A stretch of 64,000 nucleotides of DNA from Vibrio sp. ES.051 (GTDB taxonomy: Bacteria; Pseudomonadota; Gammaproteobacteria; Enterobacterales; Vibrionaceae), in NCBI RefSeq assembly GCF_002563795.1, contig NZ_PDJL01000004.1:1240001-1304000 (forward strand), written 5' to 3'. The translations under genes and the position numbers were made by a program. Under the pieces are notes generated by a model that made no database searches, was not told the DNA's origin, and saw nothing but the letters and a program-made list of their open reading frames with translations. Below, in pieces: positions 9,536 to 19,006 of the stretch (position 1 is its first letter; every line of letters begins with the position of its first letter).

Positions 9536-10198
9536 ATGAAAAAGTTAAGCCTAAGTCTATTGGGAAGTGCGGCGCTAATACTTGTATCGCCAATAACCCA
9601 AGCTCAAGAGTACATGTTCACGTACTCAAAGCTATACACTCAGCTCAAAAATAATACTAAAGAAGGCCACGAGGACGTTAAAGTGGGTGTGTTTTTTGTC
9701 GACTCACAAACCCAACAGATCTGTACGATCGAAAAAGCGTGGATGGAAAAAGAAGAGCACTATGAAGAACTTGTAATTCCGGCTTCACAAGAACTTCCTT
9801 TACCCGTTGACAAGAACCTTAAATCAGCGAATCCGTTGGTTTTTGTGGATACCCCAACAGGTACACGTTGTGATTATTCTCTTGTTGTGATGACGAAAGA
9901 ACCGTTACTGGGTAATGTATCGTACGAGCAGCTTTCTTCTATCATGCCTCAAATGCAGACAATGCTGGAAGACCTCGGAGGTATGTTCGCTGATTGGTTT
10001 ACTCCTGAAGTCCAAGGCGTAACGATGGAATTTGCAAATAGACTCAACGCGAAAGTGATTTTCTCTGATGGAACTGAAAAACCGATAGTAAATGGTAAAA
10101 TACAAGTGGCTTTAAGTGAAATTGGTGTAGGTGGGATGATGACATTACCAGAACCTACAATGAGAGTTCTGCCTTACTTACCAGATGCGAAGCAATAA
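9536..10198 (+). CDS. Exported DUF2987 family protein
   Basis: A 220-residue protein with a clear signal peptide (about residues 1-23, cut after TQAQ or nearby) and mature start EYMFTYSKLYTQLKNN, characteristic of the DUF2987 family of Vibrio and relatives. Two Cys (in QQICTIEK and GTRCDYS) may form a disulfide. No enzyme motif is seen. It lies 13 bp after the glucosaminidase gene and ends at a strong terminator, so it closes a three-gene envelope operon. Confidence 0.85.
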   Translation: MKKLSLSLLGSAALILVSPITQAQEYMFTYSKLYTQLKNNTKEGHEDVKVGVFFVDSQTQQICTIEKAWMEKEEHYEELVIPASQELPLPVDKNLKSANPLVFVDTPTGTRCDYSLVVMTKEPLLGNVSYEQLSSIMPQMQTMLEDLGGMFADWFTPEVQGVTMEFANRLNAKVIFSDGTEKPIVNGKIQVALSEIGVGGMMTLPEPTMRVLPYLPDAKQ

Positions 10199-10215
10199 AC
10201 TTTCTTTCGTATGGT

Positions 10216-10243
10216 GAGAGCTGCTTTTTCGCAGCTCTTTTTG
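10216..10243 (+). terminator. Terminator after the DUF2987 gene
   Basis: Arms AGAGCTGC and GCAGCTCT around a T-rich loop, followed by TTTTTG. Confidence 0.9.
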
Positions 10244-10417
10244 TATCTAACTACTAAATGATACTTAACAACACACTTCTGTTTGTTCAATATATTTTTA
10301 TTACCTAACTATCAAGCAAGCATTTAATCCTGTTGTAAAAGCTCGTATAATCCACGCCCCAAAGAAACCACGTTAGGAAGTCCTACCGTCGATTTATCGG
10401 CGATTTGAGAGCCCGCA

Positions 10418-11311
10418 ATGAACCAAAAAGATCCAAGAAAAGAAACCCTTGAATTCAACAAACTTCAAAAGCGTCTGAGAAGAAATGTTGGGAATGCCAT
10501 TACTGATTACAACATGATCGAAGAAGGTGATGTGGTCATGGCATGTATAAGTGGTGGTAAAGATTCATTTGCGATGCTTGATATCCTATTGAATCTTCAA
10601 AAAGCCGCTCCAATTAAGTTTGAAGTTGTTGCCGTTAACCTTGACCAAAAACAACCAGGGTTCCCAGAACATATTTTGCCCGATTACTTTGAAACGTTGA
10701 ACATTCCTTACTACATCGTCGATAAGGACACCTATTCAGTCGTCAAAGAGAAGGTGCCAGAAGGTAAAACCACTTGTGGTCTGTGTTCACGCCTACGTCG
10801 TGGTACGCTTTATTCGTTCGCAGAAAAGATTGGTGCAACTAAATTAGCACTCGGTCACCACATGGATGACATCGTAGAGACCATGTTTTTAAATATGTTC
10901 CACGGCTCTCGCTTAAAAGCAATGCCCCCAAAGTTACGTTCTGATGATGGCCGCAACGTGGTTATTCGTCCTCTGACTTATTGTCGTGAAAAAGATCTGA
11001 TCAAATACGCAGAACATAAAGATTTCCCAATCATTCCTTGTAACCTCTGTGGATCACAAGAAAACTTACAGCGTCAATCGATTAAGGCTATGTTAATTGA
11101 ATGGGACAAGAAGACACCAGGTCGTGTTGAGGCGATTTTCAAGTCAATTCAAAATGTAAGTCCAAGCCAATTAGCAGATCGTGACTTGTTCGATTTTGTA
11201 AACTTACCATTGGATCGTGACGGTGAGCGTGAAGAGTATCAGTTCAATGAAGCTGTTGTTTCTTCAACGAACATTGATGAGTCAATGTTTATCGACGTGA
11301 CTAATATCTAA
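10418..11311 (+). CDS. ttcA: tRNA 2-thiocytidine(32) synthetase
   Basis: An ATP- and Fe-S-dependent enzyme that thiolates C32 of certain tRNAs, 297 residues. The PP-loop SGGKDSF is at about residues 45-51; the [10 protein letters not shown] motif and the later PCNLCGSQ supply the conserved cysteines that hold the [4Fe-4S] cluster. [13 protein letters not shown] is also typical of TtcA. Length matches the family. It stands alone between two hairpins. In enterobacteria ttcA is likewise near fnr and uspE. Confidence 0.96.
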   Translation: MNQKDPRKETLEFNKLQKRLRRNVGNAITDYNMIEEGDVVMACISGGKDSFAMLDILLNLQKAAPIKFEVVAVNLDQKQPGFPEHILPDYFETLNIPYYIVDKDTYSVVKEKVPEGKTTCGLCSRLRRGTLYSFAEKIGATKLALGHHMDDIVETMFLNMFHGSRLKAMPPKLRSDDGRNVVIRPLTYCREKDLIKYAEHKDFPIIPCNLCGSQENLQRQSIKAMLIEWDKKTPGRVEAIFKSIQNVSPSQLADRDLFDFVNLPLDRDGEREEYQFNEAVVSSTNIDESMFIDVTNI

Positions 11312-11328
11312 CGATAAGCTTCAACAAA

Positions 11329-11352
11329 AAAGGAGGCCGAATGGGCTCCTTT
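11329..11352 (+). terminator. Terminator after ttcA
   Basis: Inverted repeat AAAGGAGGCC / GGGCTCCTTT around GAAT. Confidence 0.75.
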
Positions 11353-11365
11353 AACTGCTAAATCT

Positions 11366-11412
11366 TAAAAAAGCCCCTCAATAGTTAGTTGCTCTTTAAT
11401 TATTGGGGGATT
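11366..11412 (-). terminator. Terminator after uspE
   Basis: On the minus strand CCCCCAATA pairs with TATTGAGGGG (one bulge) and is followed by CTTTTTT. The loop is long (about 17 bases). Confidence 0.65.
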
Positions 11413-11441
11413 TTTATGAATATTAGGCTTGTGCTAATTGG

Positions 11442-12389
11442 TTAGGTTGCAGTATTAGGGTCTAGCGGACTAATGTAGCCCTTTGGTTTCAATGCTAAAA
11501 CGTCACAATTGATTTTATCAATGACATGTTCTGCGGTGTTACCAATAAAGACAGCAGACAGACCTGTTCGCCCCGTTGTTCCTAAAATAACCATTGCCGC
11601 ATTTAAGCGCTCAGCCGCCGCAGGGATGATATCTTCTGGCAGTCCTTGCTCGACAATGGTTTGCTCTTCATCTAAGCCGTGTTTTTGGCGTAAAGCCTTC
11701 ATTGCCGTTAAGTGATGTCCACGGACTGCGTCAGTGTAAGTTGTTGGATCAAACTCGGGTAACTCTATTGTGATGTTTGCCGGAGTTACAGGATATGCAT
11801 TAACAAGATATGGCTCGGCATAAAGTCGGCTAGTCATCTCTTTTAATCGTTCTACCATCGCGTCATTGAGATCAATGTGAGTTGAGTTTTCCGATCCCAC
11901 ATGAACAGAAGCAAGAATATTCGCGTGTTCAGGCCAATCTGCATTTTTAATCAGAAGCACTGGGATAGGGCATTTGCGTAATAAGTGCCAGTCTGTTGGC
12001 GTGAAAATCACGGACTCAAGAACGTCGTGCTTACGCGTCCCTTTGATGACGAGGTCGTGATGGCCAGCATAAACTTCAGCAATAATTGCTTCGTAAGGGC
12101 GGTTGTGCCATACAACGCACACATCAAAGTCGAAGCTATCATTTAGATACGGTTGAGCAATCTTACGCATCCACTGTTCACGTTGATGGATAACCCCTCG
12201 ACGCATAGCATCTCTCTCATCGATAGACAGCATTGACGTCATATCGTACGAGAAATCGTAAATGGATAAAAAGAAAGTGATTCGGCTTCTGGATACACTT
12301 TTTTGAGCCAATTGGACGGCTCTTGCAAGTGCTGGTTGCTCATCACTATTGATGTCAGCAACAACAAGAATCTTACTGTATATGCTCAT
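11442..12389 (-). CDS. uspE: Universal stress protein UspE
   Basis: A cytoplasmic protein of 315 residues made of two tandem Usp domains (about 1-150 and 155-310). The N-terminal domain has YDFSYDMTSMLS and the second domain ends with the nucleotide-loop-like GTTGRTGLSAVFIGNTAEHV. ATG at 12389 (MSIYSKILVV) was preferred over an in-frame start four codons upstream. UspE is linked to stress survival and motility or aggregation in E. coli. It is next to fnr, as in many gammaproteobacteria. Confidence 0.94.
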   Translation of the reverse strand: MSIYSKILVVADINSDEQPALARAVQLAQKSVSRSRITFFLSIYDFSYDMTSMLSIDERDAMRRGVIHQREQWMRKIAQPYLNDSFDFDVCVVWHNRPYEAIIAEVYAGHHDLVIKGTRKHDVLESVIFTPTDWHLLRKCPIPVLLIKNADWPEHANILASVHVGSENSTHIDLNDAMVERLKEMTSRLYAEPYLVNAYPVTPANITIELPEFDPTTYTDAVRGHHLTAMKALRQKHGLDEEQTIVEQGLPEDIIPAAAERLNAAMVILGTTGRTGLSAVFIGNTAEHVIDKINCDVLALKPKGYISPLDPNTAT

Positions 12390-12528
12390 AGCTAAGCCCA
12401 TTTATATTGCAAAACCAACTACTGAATATAAATCAAATCAGTATTTTGGGGTACTCACTGTACATTCTTACTGTAGCTTAGTTTGGGGAAATTTTAGAGG
12501 ACTTTTGCAGGGAATTTATAAGAAATAT

Positions 12529-12554
12529 GATGTGGCTCATTTTCGAGCCACATC
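12529..12554 (-). terminator. Terminator after fnr
   Basis: Perfect 10-bp arms GATGTGGCTC and GAGCCACATC around ATTTTC, 15 bp past the fnr stop. Confidence 0.85.
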
Positions 12555-12569
12555 AATAAATAGCGTTAC

Positions 12570-13316
12570 TTATTCTTTGGTTACACCAGCTAATTCCATT
12601 AATGAGTCATGGTCTAAGATAGTGATATATTTACCTTTTACACTTAAAATCTCGGACTTCTGGAAACGGCCTAACAGTCGGCTAATGGTTTCTACCGTTA
12701 AGCCTAGATAATTACCGATATCACCACGAGTCATGGTTAAGCGAAATTCTCGAGGGCTAAAGCCACGCTGAGAAAAACGAGTGGATAAGTTATAGAGGAA
12801 AGCGGCGAGACGTTCTTCGGCATTCTTCTTAGAAAGAAGCAGAATCATTTCTTGGTCACCTTTAATCTCATTACTCATCAAGCGCATAATTTGCTGACGC
12901 AGCTTAGGCATTTTTCCTGATAAGTCATCTAGGATCTCATAGGGAATTTCACATACCATCGACGTTTCAAGTGCTTGAGCAAAGCTAGGGTGGGAGTCCC
13001 CAGTAATAGCGTCGAAGCCGACTAGGTCACCAGCTAAGTGAAACGCTGTGATTTGCTCATCGCCTTGCTCTGTAATCGTATAACTCTTAATGGTACCTGA
13101 GCGAATAGCGTACAGAGATTTAAGCTCATCTCCAGCTTTAAAAAGCTCTTGTCCTTTTTGGATAGGCTTTTTACGCTCGATGATTTGGTCCAACTGGTCA
13201 AGTTCAGACTCATTCAGAGTGAATGGGATACACAGCTGACTAATGCTACAATCTTGGCAATGAATCGCGCAACCGCCTGATTGGACACGCTTTGTTGCAG
13301 GTTTTTCAGAAATCAT
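12570..13316 (-). CDS. fnr: Oxygen-sensing transcription regulator FNR
   Basis: A CRP-family regulator of 248 residues. The N-terminal cluster [16 protein letters not shown] carries Cys16, Cys20, Cys23 and Cys29, the ligands of the oxygen-labile [4Fe-4S] cluster. A cyclic-nucleotide-like beta-barrel, dimer helix and HTH ([19 protein letters not shown], near 195-213) follow, with the E..SR recognition residues of FNR. It switches anaerobic and microaerobic genes, plausibly including the adjacent cbb3 oxidase set and the formate dehydrogenase operon. A perfect FNR box lies 17 bp upstream of the start codon. Confidence 0.97.
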   Translation of the reverse strand: MISEKPATKRVQSGGCAIHCQDCSISQLCIPFTLNESELDQLDQIIERKKPIQKGQELFKAGDELKSLYAIRSGTIKSYTITEQGDEQITAFHLAGDLVGFDAITGDSHPSFAQALETSMVCEIPYEILDDLSGKMPKLRQQIMRLMSNEIKGDQEMILLLSKKNAEERLAAFLYNLSTRFSQRGFSPREFRLTMTRGDIGNYLGLTVETISRLLGRFQKSEILSVKGKYITILDHDSLMELAGVTKE

Positions 13317-13332
13317 AACAACCTTTCACTAT

Positions 13333-13346
13333 TTGATATACATCAA
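13333..13346 (-). promoter_or_regulatory. FNR box upstream of fnr (autoregulation)
   Basis: TTGAT-ATAC-ATCAA is an exact match to the FNR consensus TTGATNNNNATCAA. It lies 17-30 bp upstream of the fnr start codon, a position that would block transcription or initiation, which suggests negative autoregulation as in E. coli. Confidence 0.88.
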
Positions 13347-13406
13347 TATTTTAGCATCGCTTAATCCCAAAGGATAGCAAAAATATCGCTTCTAAAGCGT
13401 TTCACG

Positions 13407-14084
13407 TTATATGAAACCGAGTAACTCCATGGCCCCTACCGCGGTGTAAAAGCCGTAGCCAATGAGGATTAATGCAGAAATATTTCGAAATATTAACGAC
13501 TTTTGTAATTTCTGGAAATAACTCGCACCGAAGCCAATCGCAAGCATAGCTGGAAGGGTACCGAGGCCAAAAGCCAGCATGATTAAGCCGCCGTCAGTAG
13601 CACTTCCAGAGACTGCCGACCATGTAAGTGCAGAGTATACTAATCCACATGGTAGCCATCCCCAGATAAAGCCGAACGGTAATGCATGAAAAGGATGTTG
13701 TAATGGCAACAAATTTTTGCCTGCAGGAGAAATAAACTTCCATATATACTGGCCAGCTTTCTCGATAATCAGTAAACCTTGCCACCACTTAGCAATATAA
13801 AGTGCAACCATAATCATAAATAGGGCAGCAACAAATCGTAACCAAGCCAGAGACTGGGTAAGTCCGCTGAGTTCAGACAAACTAGAGATGGTGCCGCCTA
13901 CTAGCCCGCCGATTAAGACGTAACTGGCCAGCCGACCCATGTTGTAAAATAGAGGAATAAGAGAAGAGAACTTACTTTTTGGGGCACCCATGGAGAGCAA
14001 TGACGCGATACCGCCACACATTCCCATGCAATGACCAGCACCAACGAGGCCAACCATCAAAGCACCGATGAAATCAGGATTCAT
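13407..14084 (-). CDS. TauE/SafE-like membrane protein of the cbb3 assembly cluster
   Basis: A 225-residue inner-membrane protein with about six hydrophobic segments and a conserved N-terminal GAGHCMGMCGGIAS, a Cys/His motif typical of the copper-related sulfite-exporter-like proteins encoded beside ccoS and ccoI. The second half has LPFGFIWGWLPCGLVYSAL. The gene begins 9 bp after the ccoS stop, so it is the last gene of the assembly operon. A role in copper handling during cbb3 oxidase assembly is likely but not proven. Confidence 0.88.
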   Translation of the reverse strand: MNPDFIGALMVGLVGAGHCMGMCGGIASLLSMGAPKSKFSSLIPLFYNMGRLASYVLIGGLVGGTISSLSELSGLTQSLAWLRFVAALFMIMVALYIAKWWQGLLIIEKAGQYIWKFISPAGKNLLPLQHPFHALPFGFIWGWLPCGLVYSALTWSAVSGSATDGGLIMLAFGLGTLPAMLAIGFGASYFQKLQKSLIFRNISALILIGYGFYTAVGAMELLGFI

Positions 14085-14093
14085 ATAATCTGG

Positions 14094-14258
14094 CTATCTT
14101 TTAGTATTATCAGGTTTTTCTTCTTCATCGAGCAAAATGTTATGTCCTTGTCGCTCAAGATCTTCAAACTGATCACTTCGTACCGCCCAAATAAAGACAG
14201 CTCCAGCAACGCAGACAAGAATAATCGCGATAGGAATTAAAATATAAAGGCTTTCCAT
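14094..14258 (-). CDS. ccoS: cbb3-type oxidase assembly protein CcoS
   Basis: A short gene read from ATG at 14258 to TAG at 14094, 54 residues: MESLYILIPIAIILVC, one membrane span, then AVFIWAVRSDQFEDLERQG, the hallmark of CcoS. The tail is acidic. CcoS is needed for cofactor insertion or maturation of the cbb3 oxidase. It lies 15 bp after ccoI and 9 bp before the TauE/SafE-like gene. Confidence 0.93.
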   Translation of the reverse strand: MESLYILIPIAIILVCVAGAVFIWAVRSDQFEDLERQGHNILLDEEEKPDNTKR

Positions 14259-14273
14259 ATTTGCTTTCTCTAC

Positions 14274-16637
14274 TTATTTCTCTTTGAGTAGGCGCAAAGA
14301 GTTGGATACGACGATAATTGAGCTTGCAGACATGCCGACTACTGCAACATAGGGAGCGACCAAACCAGTAACCGCTAAAGGCAAAATTAACAGGTTGTAA
14401 CCCAAAGACCAAGCCAAGTTTTCTCGAATAATCTTTCTTGTACGTAGTGCAAGCAAGCGTGCCTCTAGTAGCTTTTCGAGATTATCCCCAAGTAACGTCA
14501 TATCAGCAGAAGCTTTAGCGACATCTGTACCACCGCCCATTGCCACAGAAAGGTGAGCACCGGCTAGAGTAGGTGCATCGTTGATACCGTCTCCAACCAT
14601 CATCGTGATGCTGTCTTTATCTAGGCTCTTAAGAAACGCGAGTTTGTCTTCTGGTTTTGCTGACGCAACGACGTGAGCGATACCAATTTCATTCGCCACA
14701 GGTCGGGCGTTTGAGAGAGAGTCACCTGTTAGCAGTGTTGTCTTAATTCCTGCGTCAGCGAAACGTTGAATAAAGGCCTTACTTTCTTTTCGGATTGGGT
14801 CGCGGTAGTAAAAGCTAGCGACATGCTCTCCATCAACTGAAAGATAAACCGCATGACTTTCATCACTTTCTTTGCCTTGAACAAAAGCAGCACTGCCTAT
14901 CTTAACGATTTTGCCATTCCATATTCCCTCAATCCCTGAACCAATCACGTTTTGTACTTCAGACACGACAAAGTCATCATTGACGTAACTTGCAAAAGAA
15001 CGAGCGATAGGATGGTTAGCATGGGCTTCTAATGCTGCGGCTAGAGATAGACAATCTTCTTTTGGAAGATCACTCAGCACTTTTGTATCACAGATCTCAA
15101 TATCGCCTTTCGTTAGAGTACCTGTTTTATCTACAACTAAGTGATTGATCTTACATAAGGTTTCAAAGACATGGCCTTTTCGCAGTAAAATGCCAAAGTT
15201 CCCCATACGGGATGCTGCGCATGTTAAAGCCGTAGGTGTTGCCAAGGAAAGAGCACAAGGACAGGTCGCGACGAGAACAGATAACATAATCCAGAATGCA
15301 TCATCTGGTTTTGTCTGATGCCAATAAAGCCAAGTCCCTGCAGAAATGATTAGAATAGCTCCTACAAAGTAGCGCGCAACAACGTCTGCAATCTCAGCGA
15401 TTTTTGGCTTGGAATGTTGGGCTTCATCCTGTAGGCGTACAATGTTGGAAATCATCGAATCAGCTTTAGAGCTCATGACTTCAAGCTCAAAGGATTCATC
15501 ACCATTGAGTGTTCCTGCGTAAACCGCATCTCCCTCTCTTTTGACCACATGGACTGATTCACCAGTTAACATGGATTCATCAATATGAATTCGACCGGAA
15601 AGGACGTGACCATCCGCGGGAATATGCTCTCCCGGAAGAACGCGAATTCGATCGCCAACTTTTAATGTTTTAACTGGGATTTGCTCTCCGTCTAACGTTG
15701 TCGCGATAGCTGGAATTAGCTTTAATAGGTTTCCACTTGCCGCCGCTGCTTTACGTCGAGCGCGCATTTCTAAAAATCGGCCAACTAAAAGGAAGAAGGT
15801 GAACATGGAAATTGATTCAAAGAATACTTCGCCTTGCTCTGTAACGGTAGCAAATAAACTGGCAACGTAAGCAAAAATTAAGGCAACAGAGACAGGTACA
15901 TCCATACCCAAAGTTCTGCCTTTTATGCTGCGCCAAGCGTTTAAGTAAAAGGGCATAGCAGAATAGAGCAGAACAGGCGTGGCAAATATCAAGCTTACCC
16001 AACGAAAGTAGTTTTTAAACTCAGGCTCTAAATCGCCAAATACTTCGAGATATAAAGCGACGGCAAGCATCATTACTTGCATCGTAGCCAGACCCGCAAT
16101 ACCTAATCGGTAGAGGTATTGCTTCATCATACGATGATAAGACGCTTCTTGCTTATCGGCTTCAAATGGTGCGGCTTTATAACCAAGCTTATGGATCACC
16201 GAGAGTAACTCACTTAGTCGAACTTGAGTTTTATCCCAAGCAAGCAATGCGCGGTTTGTTGTCGTATTCACACGAATCGAAACAAGACCTTCCACACTCG
16301 AAACTTGCTTCTCAATCAACCAAGCACAGGCAGCACAGGATACTCCGTCCAAAGAGAGGGTCACTTCCGAGGTGTTGTCTCGATTACGAACAAACTCTGA
16401 TTGCAAGTCTTCATTATCGTAATGAATAAGCGCTTGAAGTTGCTCTGGGACTAAGTCCGCTTTTTCTGCGGGTGCCGTGCGGTACTGGTAATAAGAGGTG
16501 AGACCACTGTCTACGATAGTCTGCGCGACGGTCTCACAGCCAGGGCAACACATGTCCCGTGTTTCACCGAGTATCTCAACTTTAAAATCCGTGTTTTCTG
16601 GTACATCGTCACCACAGTGATAACAGGATTTACACAT
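14274..16637 (-). CDS. ccoI: Copper-translocating P-type ATPase CcoI (FixI type)
   Basis: A 787-residue P1B-ATPase that supplies copper for the cbb3 oxidase. The N-terminus has a Cys-rich metal segment (MCKSCYHCGD and CCPGC) and an HMA domain with CAAC at 101-104. Further on are the membrane metal site CPCALSLATPTAL, phosphorylation motif DKTGTLTKGD, TGD(S) and hinge GDGINDAPTLAGAHLS. Eight membrane spans are expected. It follows ccoH by about 10 bp. It is distinct from CopA-type exporters by this N-terminal Cys segment and its gene context. Confidence 0.95.
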   Translation of the reverse strand: MCKSCYHCGDDVPENTDFKVEILGETRDMCCPGCETVAQTIVDSGLTSYYQYRTAPAEKADLVPEQLQALIHYDNEDLQSEFVRNRDNTSEVTLSLDGVSCAACAWLIEKQVSSVEGLVSIRVNTTTNRALLAWDKTQVRLSELLSVIHKLGYKAAPFEADKQEASYHRMMKQYLYRLGIAGLATMQVMMLAVALYLEVFGDLEPEFKNYFRWVSLIFATPVLLYSAMPFYLNAWRSIKGRTLGMDVPVSVALIFAYVASLFATVTEQGEVFFESISMFTFFLLVGRFLEMRARRKAAAASGNLLKLIPAIATTLDGEQIPVKTLKVGDRIRVLPGEHIPADGHVLSGRIHIDESMLTGESVHVVKREGDAVYAGTLNGDESFELEVMSSKADSMISNIVRLQDEAQHSKPKIAEIADVVARYFVGAILIISAGTWLYWHQTKPDDAFWIMLSVLVATCPCALSLATPTALTCAASRMGNFGILLRKGHVFETLCKINHLVVDKTGTLTKGDIEICDTKVLSDLPKEDCLSLAAALEAHANHPIARSFASYVNDDFVVSEVQNVIGSGIEGIWNGKIVKIGSAAFVQGKESDESHAVYLSVDGEHVASFYYRDPIRKESKAFIQRFADAGIKTTLLTGDSLSNARPVANEIGIAHVVASAKPEDKLAFLKSLDKDSITMMVGDGINDAPTLAGAHLSVAMGGGTDVAKASADMTLLGDNLEKLLEARLLALRTRKIIRENLAWSLGYNLLILPLAVTGLVAPYVAVVGMSASSIIVVSNSLRLLKEK

Positions 16638-16646
16638 AGACTTTAC

Positions 16647-17123
16647 TTACTTCATTAATGGTGTTGAGACGGCCGGGAATTCGACTTTACCTTGGATCAT
16701 CCATTGTCTGTCATGGGGCTGAAGCTCTATAAACCACGGGCCTTGGATAGACTCTTTTGCGGTGAGTCGGTAGTTACCTGAAGCATCTGCCGTCACCAGC
16801 TTTGTAAAGTCTCGGTTTGGAAGGGTGCGATGGGTAAATGTTGCATTTAGAGCAGGGTAGTGAGTCAGCTTACCCTTGGAGAAAGCGATCACCACGTCGT
16901 TATTTTCTGAAAAGATATTAGCGTTAAGACCGAGGTCACGAGCAACATTCATTTTGCTAATGTCAATGTTGATACCTTTGCCTTTTTTATAGTAATCCTC
17001 GGCAACGAGAGAAACGGAATTATTCGAAAATACGATCACAGTAACCACCGTCCATACTACAACAGTAAGAGGAAGAATGATTAGGAACCACGGCCAAAAT
17101 TGTTTATACCAAGGCTTTACCAT
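16647..17123 (-). CDS. ccoH: FixH family cbb3 assembly protein (CcoH)
   Basis: A 158-residue protein with a single N-terminal membrane span (PWFLIILPLTVVVWTVVTV) preceded by MVKPWYKQFWPW, then DYYKKGKGINIDI, diagnostic of FixH/CcoH. The periplasmic C-terminal part is beta-rich. Known members are needed for stable cbb3 oxidase assembly. It is read in the same direction as ccoNOQP and separated from ccoP by a hairpin. Confidence 0.93.
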   Translation of the reverse strand: MVKPWYKQFWPWFLIILPLTVVVWTVVTVIVFSNNSVSLVAEDYYKKGKGINIDISKMNVARDLGLNANIFSENNDVVIAFSKGKLTHYPALNATFTHRTLPNRDFTKLVTADASGNYRLTAKESIQGPWFIELQPHDRQWMIQGKVEFPAVSTPLMK

Positions 17124-17180
17124 AAAAATGTTCTCAACAGCTAAATGAAAAAATGTAAGGTTCTAAATCTAAAGGAAAGA

Positions 17181-17201
17181 CAGCCCCTTGCATAGGGGCT
17201 G
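17181..17201 (-). terminator. Hairpin between ccoP and ccoH
   Basis: Perfect 7-bp arms CAGCCCC and GGGGCTG with loop TTGCATA in the gap between ccoP and ccoH. The following minus-strand bases are T-rich but interrupted, so it may be a partial terminator that lowers expression of the assembly genes compared with the oxidase subunits. Confidence 0.6.
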
Positions 17202-17216
17202 GTATTTATTGATATG

Positions 17217-18191
17217 TTACTGATTCTCGGAGTTACTTAAACTCCAGACATAAGAGGCAACGAGCTGAACTTTATCCTCACCTAAAATGTCTTGCCACGC
17301 AGGCATAACACCAGAACGACCATTCATTACCGTTTCAGTTACGGCTGCACGTGAATCACCAAATAGCCAATTCTGATCTGTTAAGTCAGGGGCACCTACT
17401 GCTGGGTTACCTTTACCGTCCGTACCGTGACAAGCTGCACACACGACAAAGCGCGATTTACCTGCCGCTGCTTCACGTGCGTTCACTTTACGGCCAGAAA
17501 GGCTCAGTGTGTAACTTACAACTTCGCGCACACCTTGCTCACCAAGCGCATCTTTCCACGCAGGCATTTGACCAACTCGGCCATCCATAATGGTAGTGAC
17601 GATGGCTGTTGGCTCACCGCCATATAGCCAAGCATCGTCAGTCAGATTAGGGAACCCTTTTTGACCACGAGCATCAGAGCCGTGACACTGAGAACAGTTT
17701 TGTAAGAACAGACGCTGACCAACCTTCAAAGCTTCTGGATCTTGCGCAATTTCAGGTATTGAGCGCAATCCATCATCATTATGGGCAAGCTTACGGAATG
17801 CTTCGCCAAAGTAGGCCTCTGCGTCATCCAGTTCCTTTGCGTATTGGTTTAATTGCTTGTTCTCTTGTGCTTGAGCGATCGCTTCTTTTGACTCTTCCAG
17901 TGAACGTACTGTTTGAGCCGAACTTTGCCAGTTCAAGAAACCTTTGAAGTTTCCTAAGCCTGGAAATAGAGCGAGGTATACCGCTGCAAACACAAACGTG
18001 CTCACGAAAAGGTAGGTCCACCATTTTGGTAGAGGGTTGTTTAGCTCGCGAATACCATCGTACTCGTGGCCCATGTCATCCCCTTCCTCGACGCCCATTT
18101 TATCTTTAGCGCACCAAGTCAGGAGGATCGCACAGCCCACTAACGTACCGACAGTAATCACGATAATCCAGAGACTCCAGAATGTAGTCAT
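17217..18191 (-). CDS. ccoP: cbb3-type cytochrome c oxidase subunit III (CcoP)
   Basis: A dihaem cytochrome c subunit of 324 residues. Two short membrane segments lie near the N-terminus (about 5-27 and 58-76). Two CxxCH haem motifs follow: CSQCHGSDARG and CAACHGTDGKG, with methionine ligands in GRVGQMPAW and GRSGVMPAW. It receives electrons from soluble cytochrome c and passes them to CcoN. Its ATG shares one base with the ccoQ stop. Confidence 0.96.
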   Translation of the reverse strand: MTTFWSLWIIVITVGTLVGCAILLTWCAKDKMGVEEGDDMGHEYDGIRELNNPLPKWWTYLFVSTFVFAAVYLALFPGLGNFKGFLNWQSSAQTVRSLEESKEAIAQAQENKQLNQYAKELDDAEAYFGEAFRKLAHNDDGLRSIPEIAQDPEALKVGQRLFLQNCSQCHGSDARGQKGFPNLTDDAWLYGGEPTAIVTTIMDGRVGQMPAWKDALGEQGVREVVSYTLSLSGRKVNAREAAAGKSRFVVCAACHGTDGKGNPAVGAPDLTDQNWLFGDSRAAVTETVMNGRSGVMPAWQDILGEDKVQLVASYVWSLSNSENQ

Positions 18192-18364
18192 TACTTCTTC
18201 ACTCCTTGGTTATTTGGGGTCGTTTGTTCTTCGTCAGCAAATACCAAGTTGGCATCTTCCTCAAAACGTGCTTTACGTTTTTTACCGAATGCCCACCATA
18301 CAATGCCGATAAAACTAGCAAAGAGCACAACGGTATAAATGCTATGAATTGTACCGAAATCCAT
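18191..18364 (-). CDS. ccoQ: cbb3-type oxidase small subunit CcoQ (FixQ)
   Basis: A 57-residue membrane protein read from ATG at 18364 to TAA at 18191: MDFGTIHSIYTVVLFASFIG, IVWWAFGKKRKARFEEDA, then an acidic, Gln-rich tail. One membrane span and the WWAFGKKRK motif are standard for CcoQ, which stabilises the oxidase. It sits between ccoO (9-bp gap) and ccoP (TAATG overlap). Confidence 0.95.
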   Translation of the reverse strand: MDFGTIHSIYTVVLFASFIGIVWWAFGKKRKARFEEDANLVFADEEQTTPNNQGVKK

Positions 18365-18373
18365 ATTACCCCC

Positions 18374-18994
18374 TTACTTCATTGCATGACCAAGAGACTG
18401 AAGATAAGCGATGATTGCATCCATCTCTGTTTTACCTTCTACTTCTTTAGCCGCATTCGCGATCTGTTCATCTTTGTATGGGACGCCGAATTGGTCGCGG
18501 AACACCTCAAGTTTCTTCTGCGTCAGCTTGCCATCTAGTACGTTTTCAGCCAACCAAGGGAAACCTGGCATGTTTGATTCTGGTACGAGTTCTCGTGGAT
18601 CAAGCAGGTGAACGCGGTGCCATTCATCAGAATAACGACCACCAACACGAGCTAAATCCGGACCTGTACGTTTAGAGCCCCACAGGAATGGGTGTTCCCA
18701 AACACTTTCACCCGCTACCGAGTAATGACCGTAACGCTCCGTTTCTGAACGGAAAGGGCGAACCATTTGGCTGTGACATACGTTACAACCTTCACGGATG
18801 TAGATATCACGACCTTCCATTTCCAGAGGAGTGTAGACACGTAAATTCTCTACGCTCTCTGTTGTTTGCTTTTGGAAAATCAGCGGAGTGATTTCTACTA
18901 GCGCACCCCAACTGATAGCAAAAACAATAAAAATAGCCAACAAACCGACATTACGTTCTAGAATTTCATGGCGATTATTAGAATTATTACTCAT
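18374..18994 (-). CDS. ccoO: cbb3-type cytochrome c oxidase subunit II (CcoO)
   Basis: A membrane-anchored monohaem cytochrome c of 206 residues. An N-terminal anchor (about 14-36) is followed by the haem motif [15 protein letters not shown] and the Met ligand region [10 protein letters not shown]. Second gene of ccoNOQP, 12 bp after ccoN. Confidence 0.96.
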   Translation of the reverse strand: MSNNSNNRHEILERNVGLLAIFIVFAISWGALVEITPLIFQKQTTESVENLRVYTPLEMEGRDIYIREGCNVCHSQMVRPFRSETERYGHYSVAGESVWEHPFLWGSKRTGPDLARVGGRYSDEWHRVHLLDPRELVPESNMPGFPWLAENVLDGKLTQKKLEVFRDQFGVPYKDEQIANAAKEVEGKTEMDAIIAYLQSLGHAMK

Positions 18995-19006
18995 TCTTAA
19001 ATCTCC

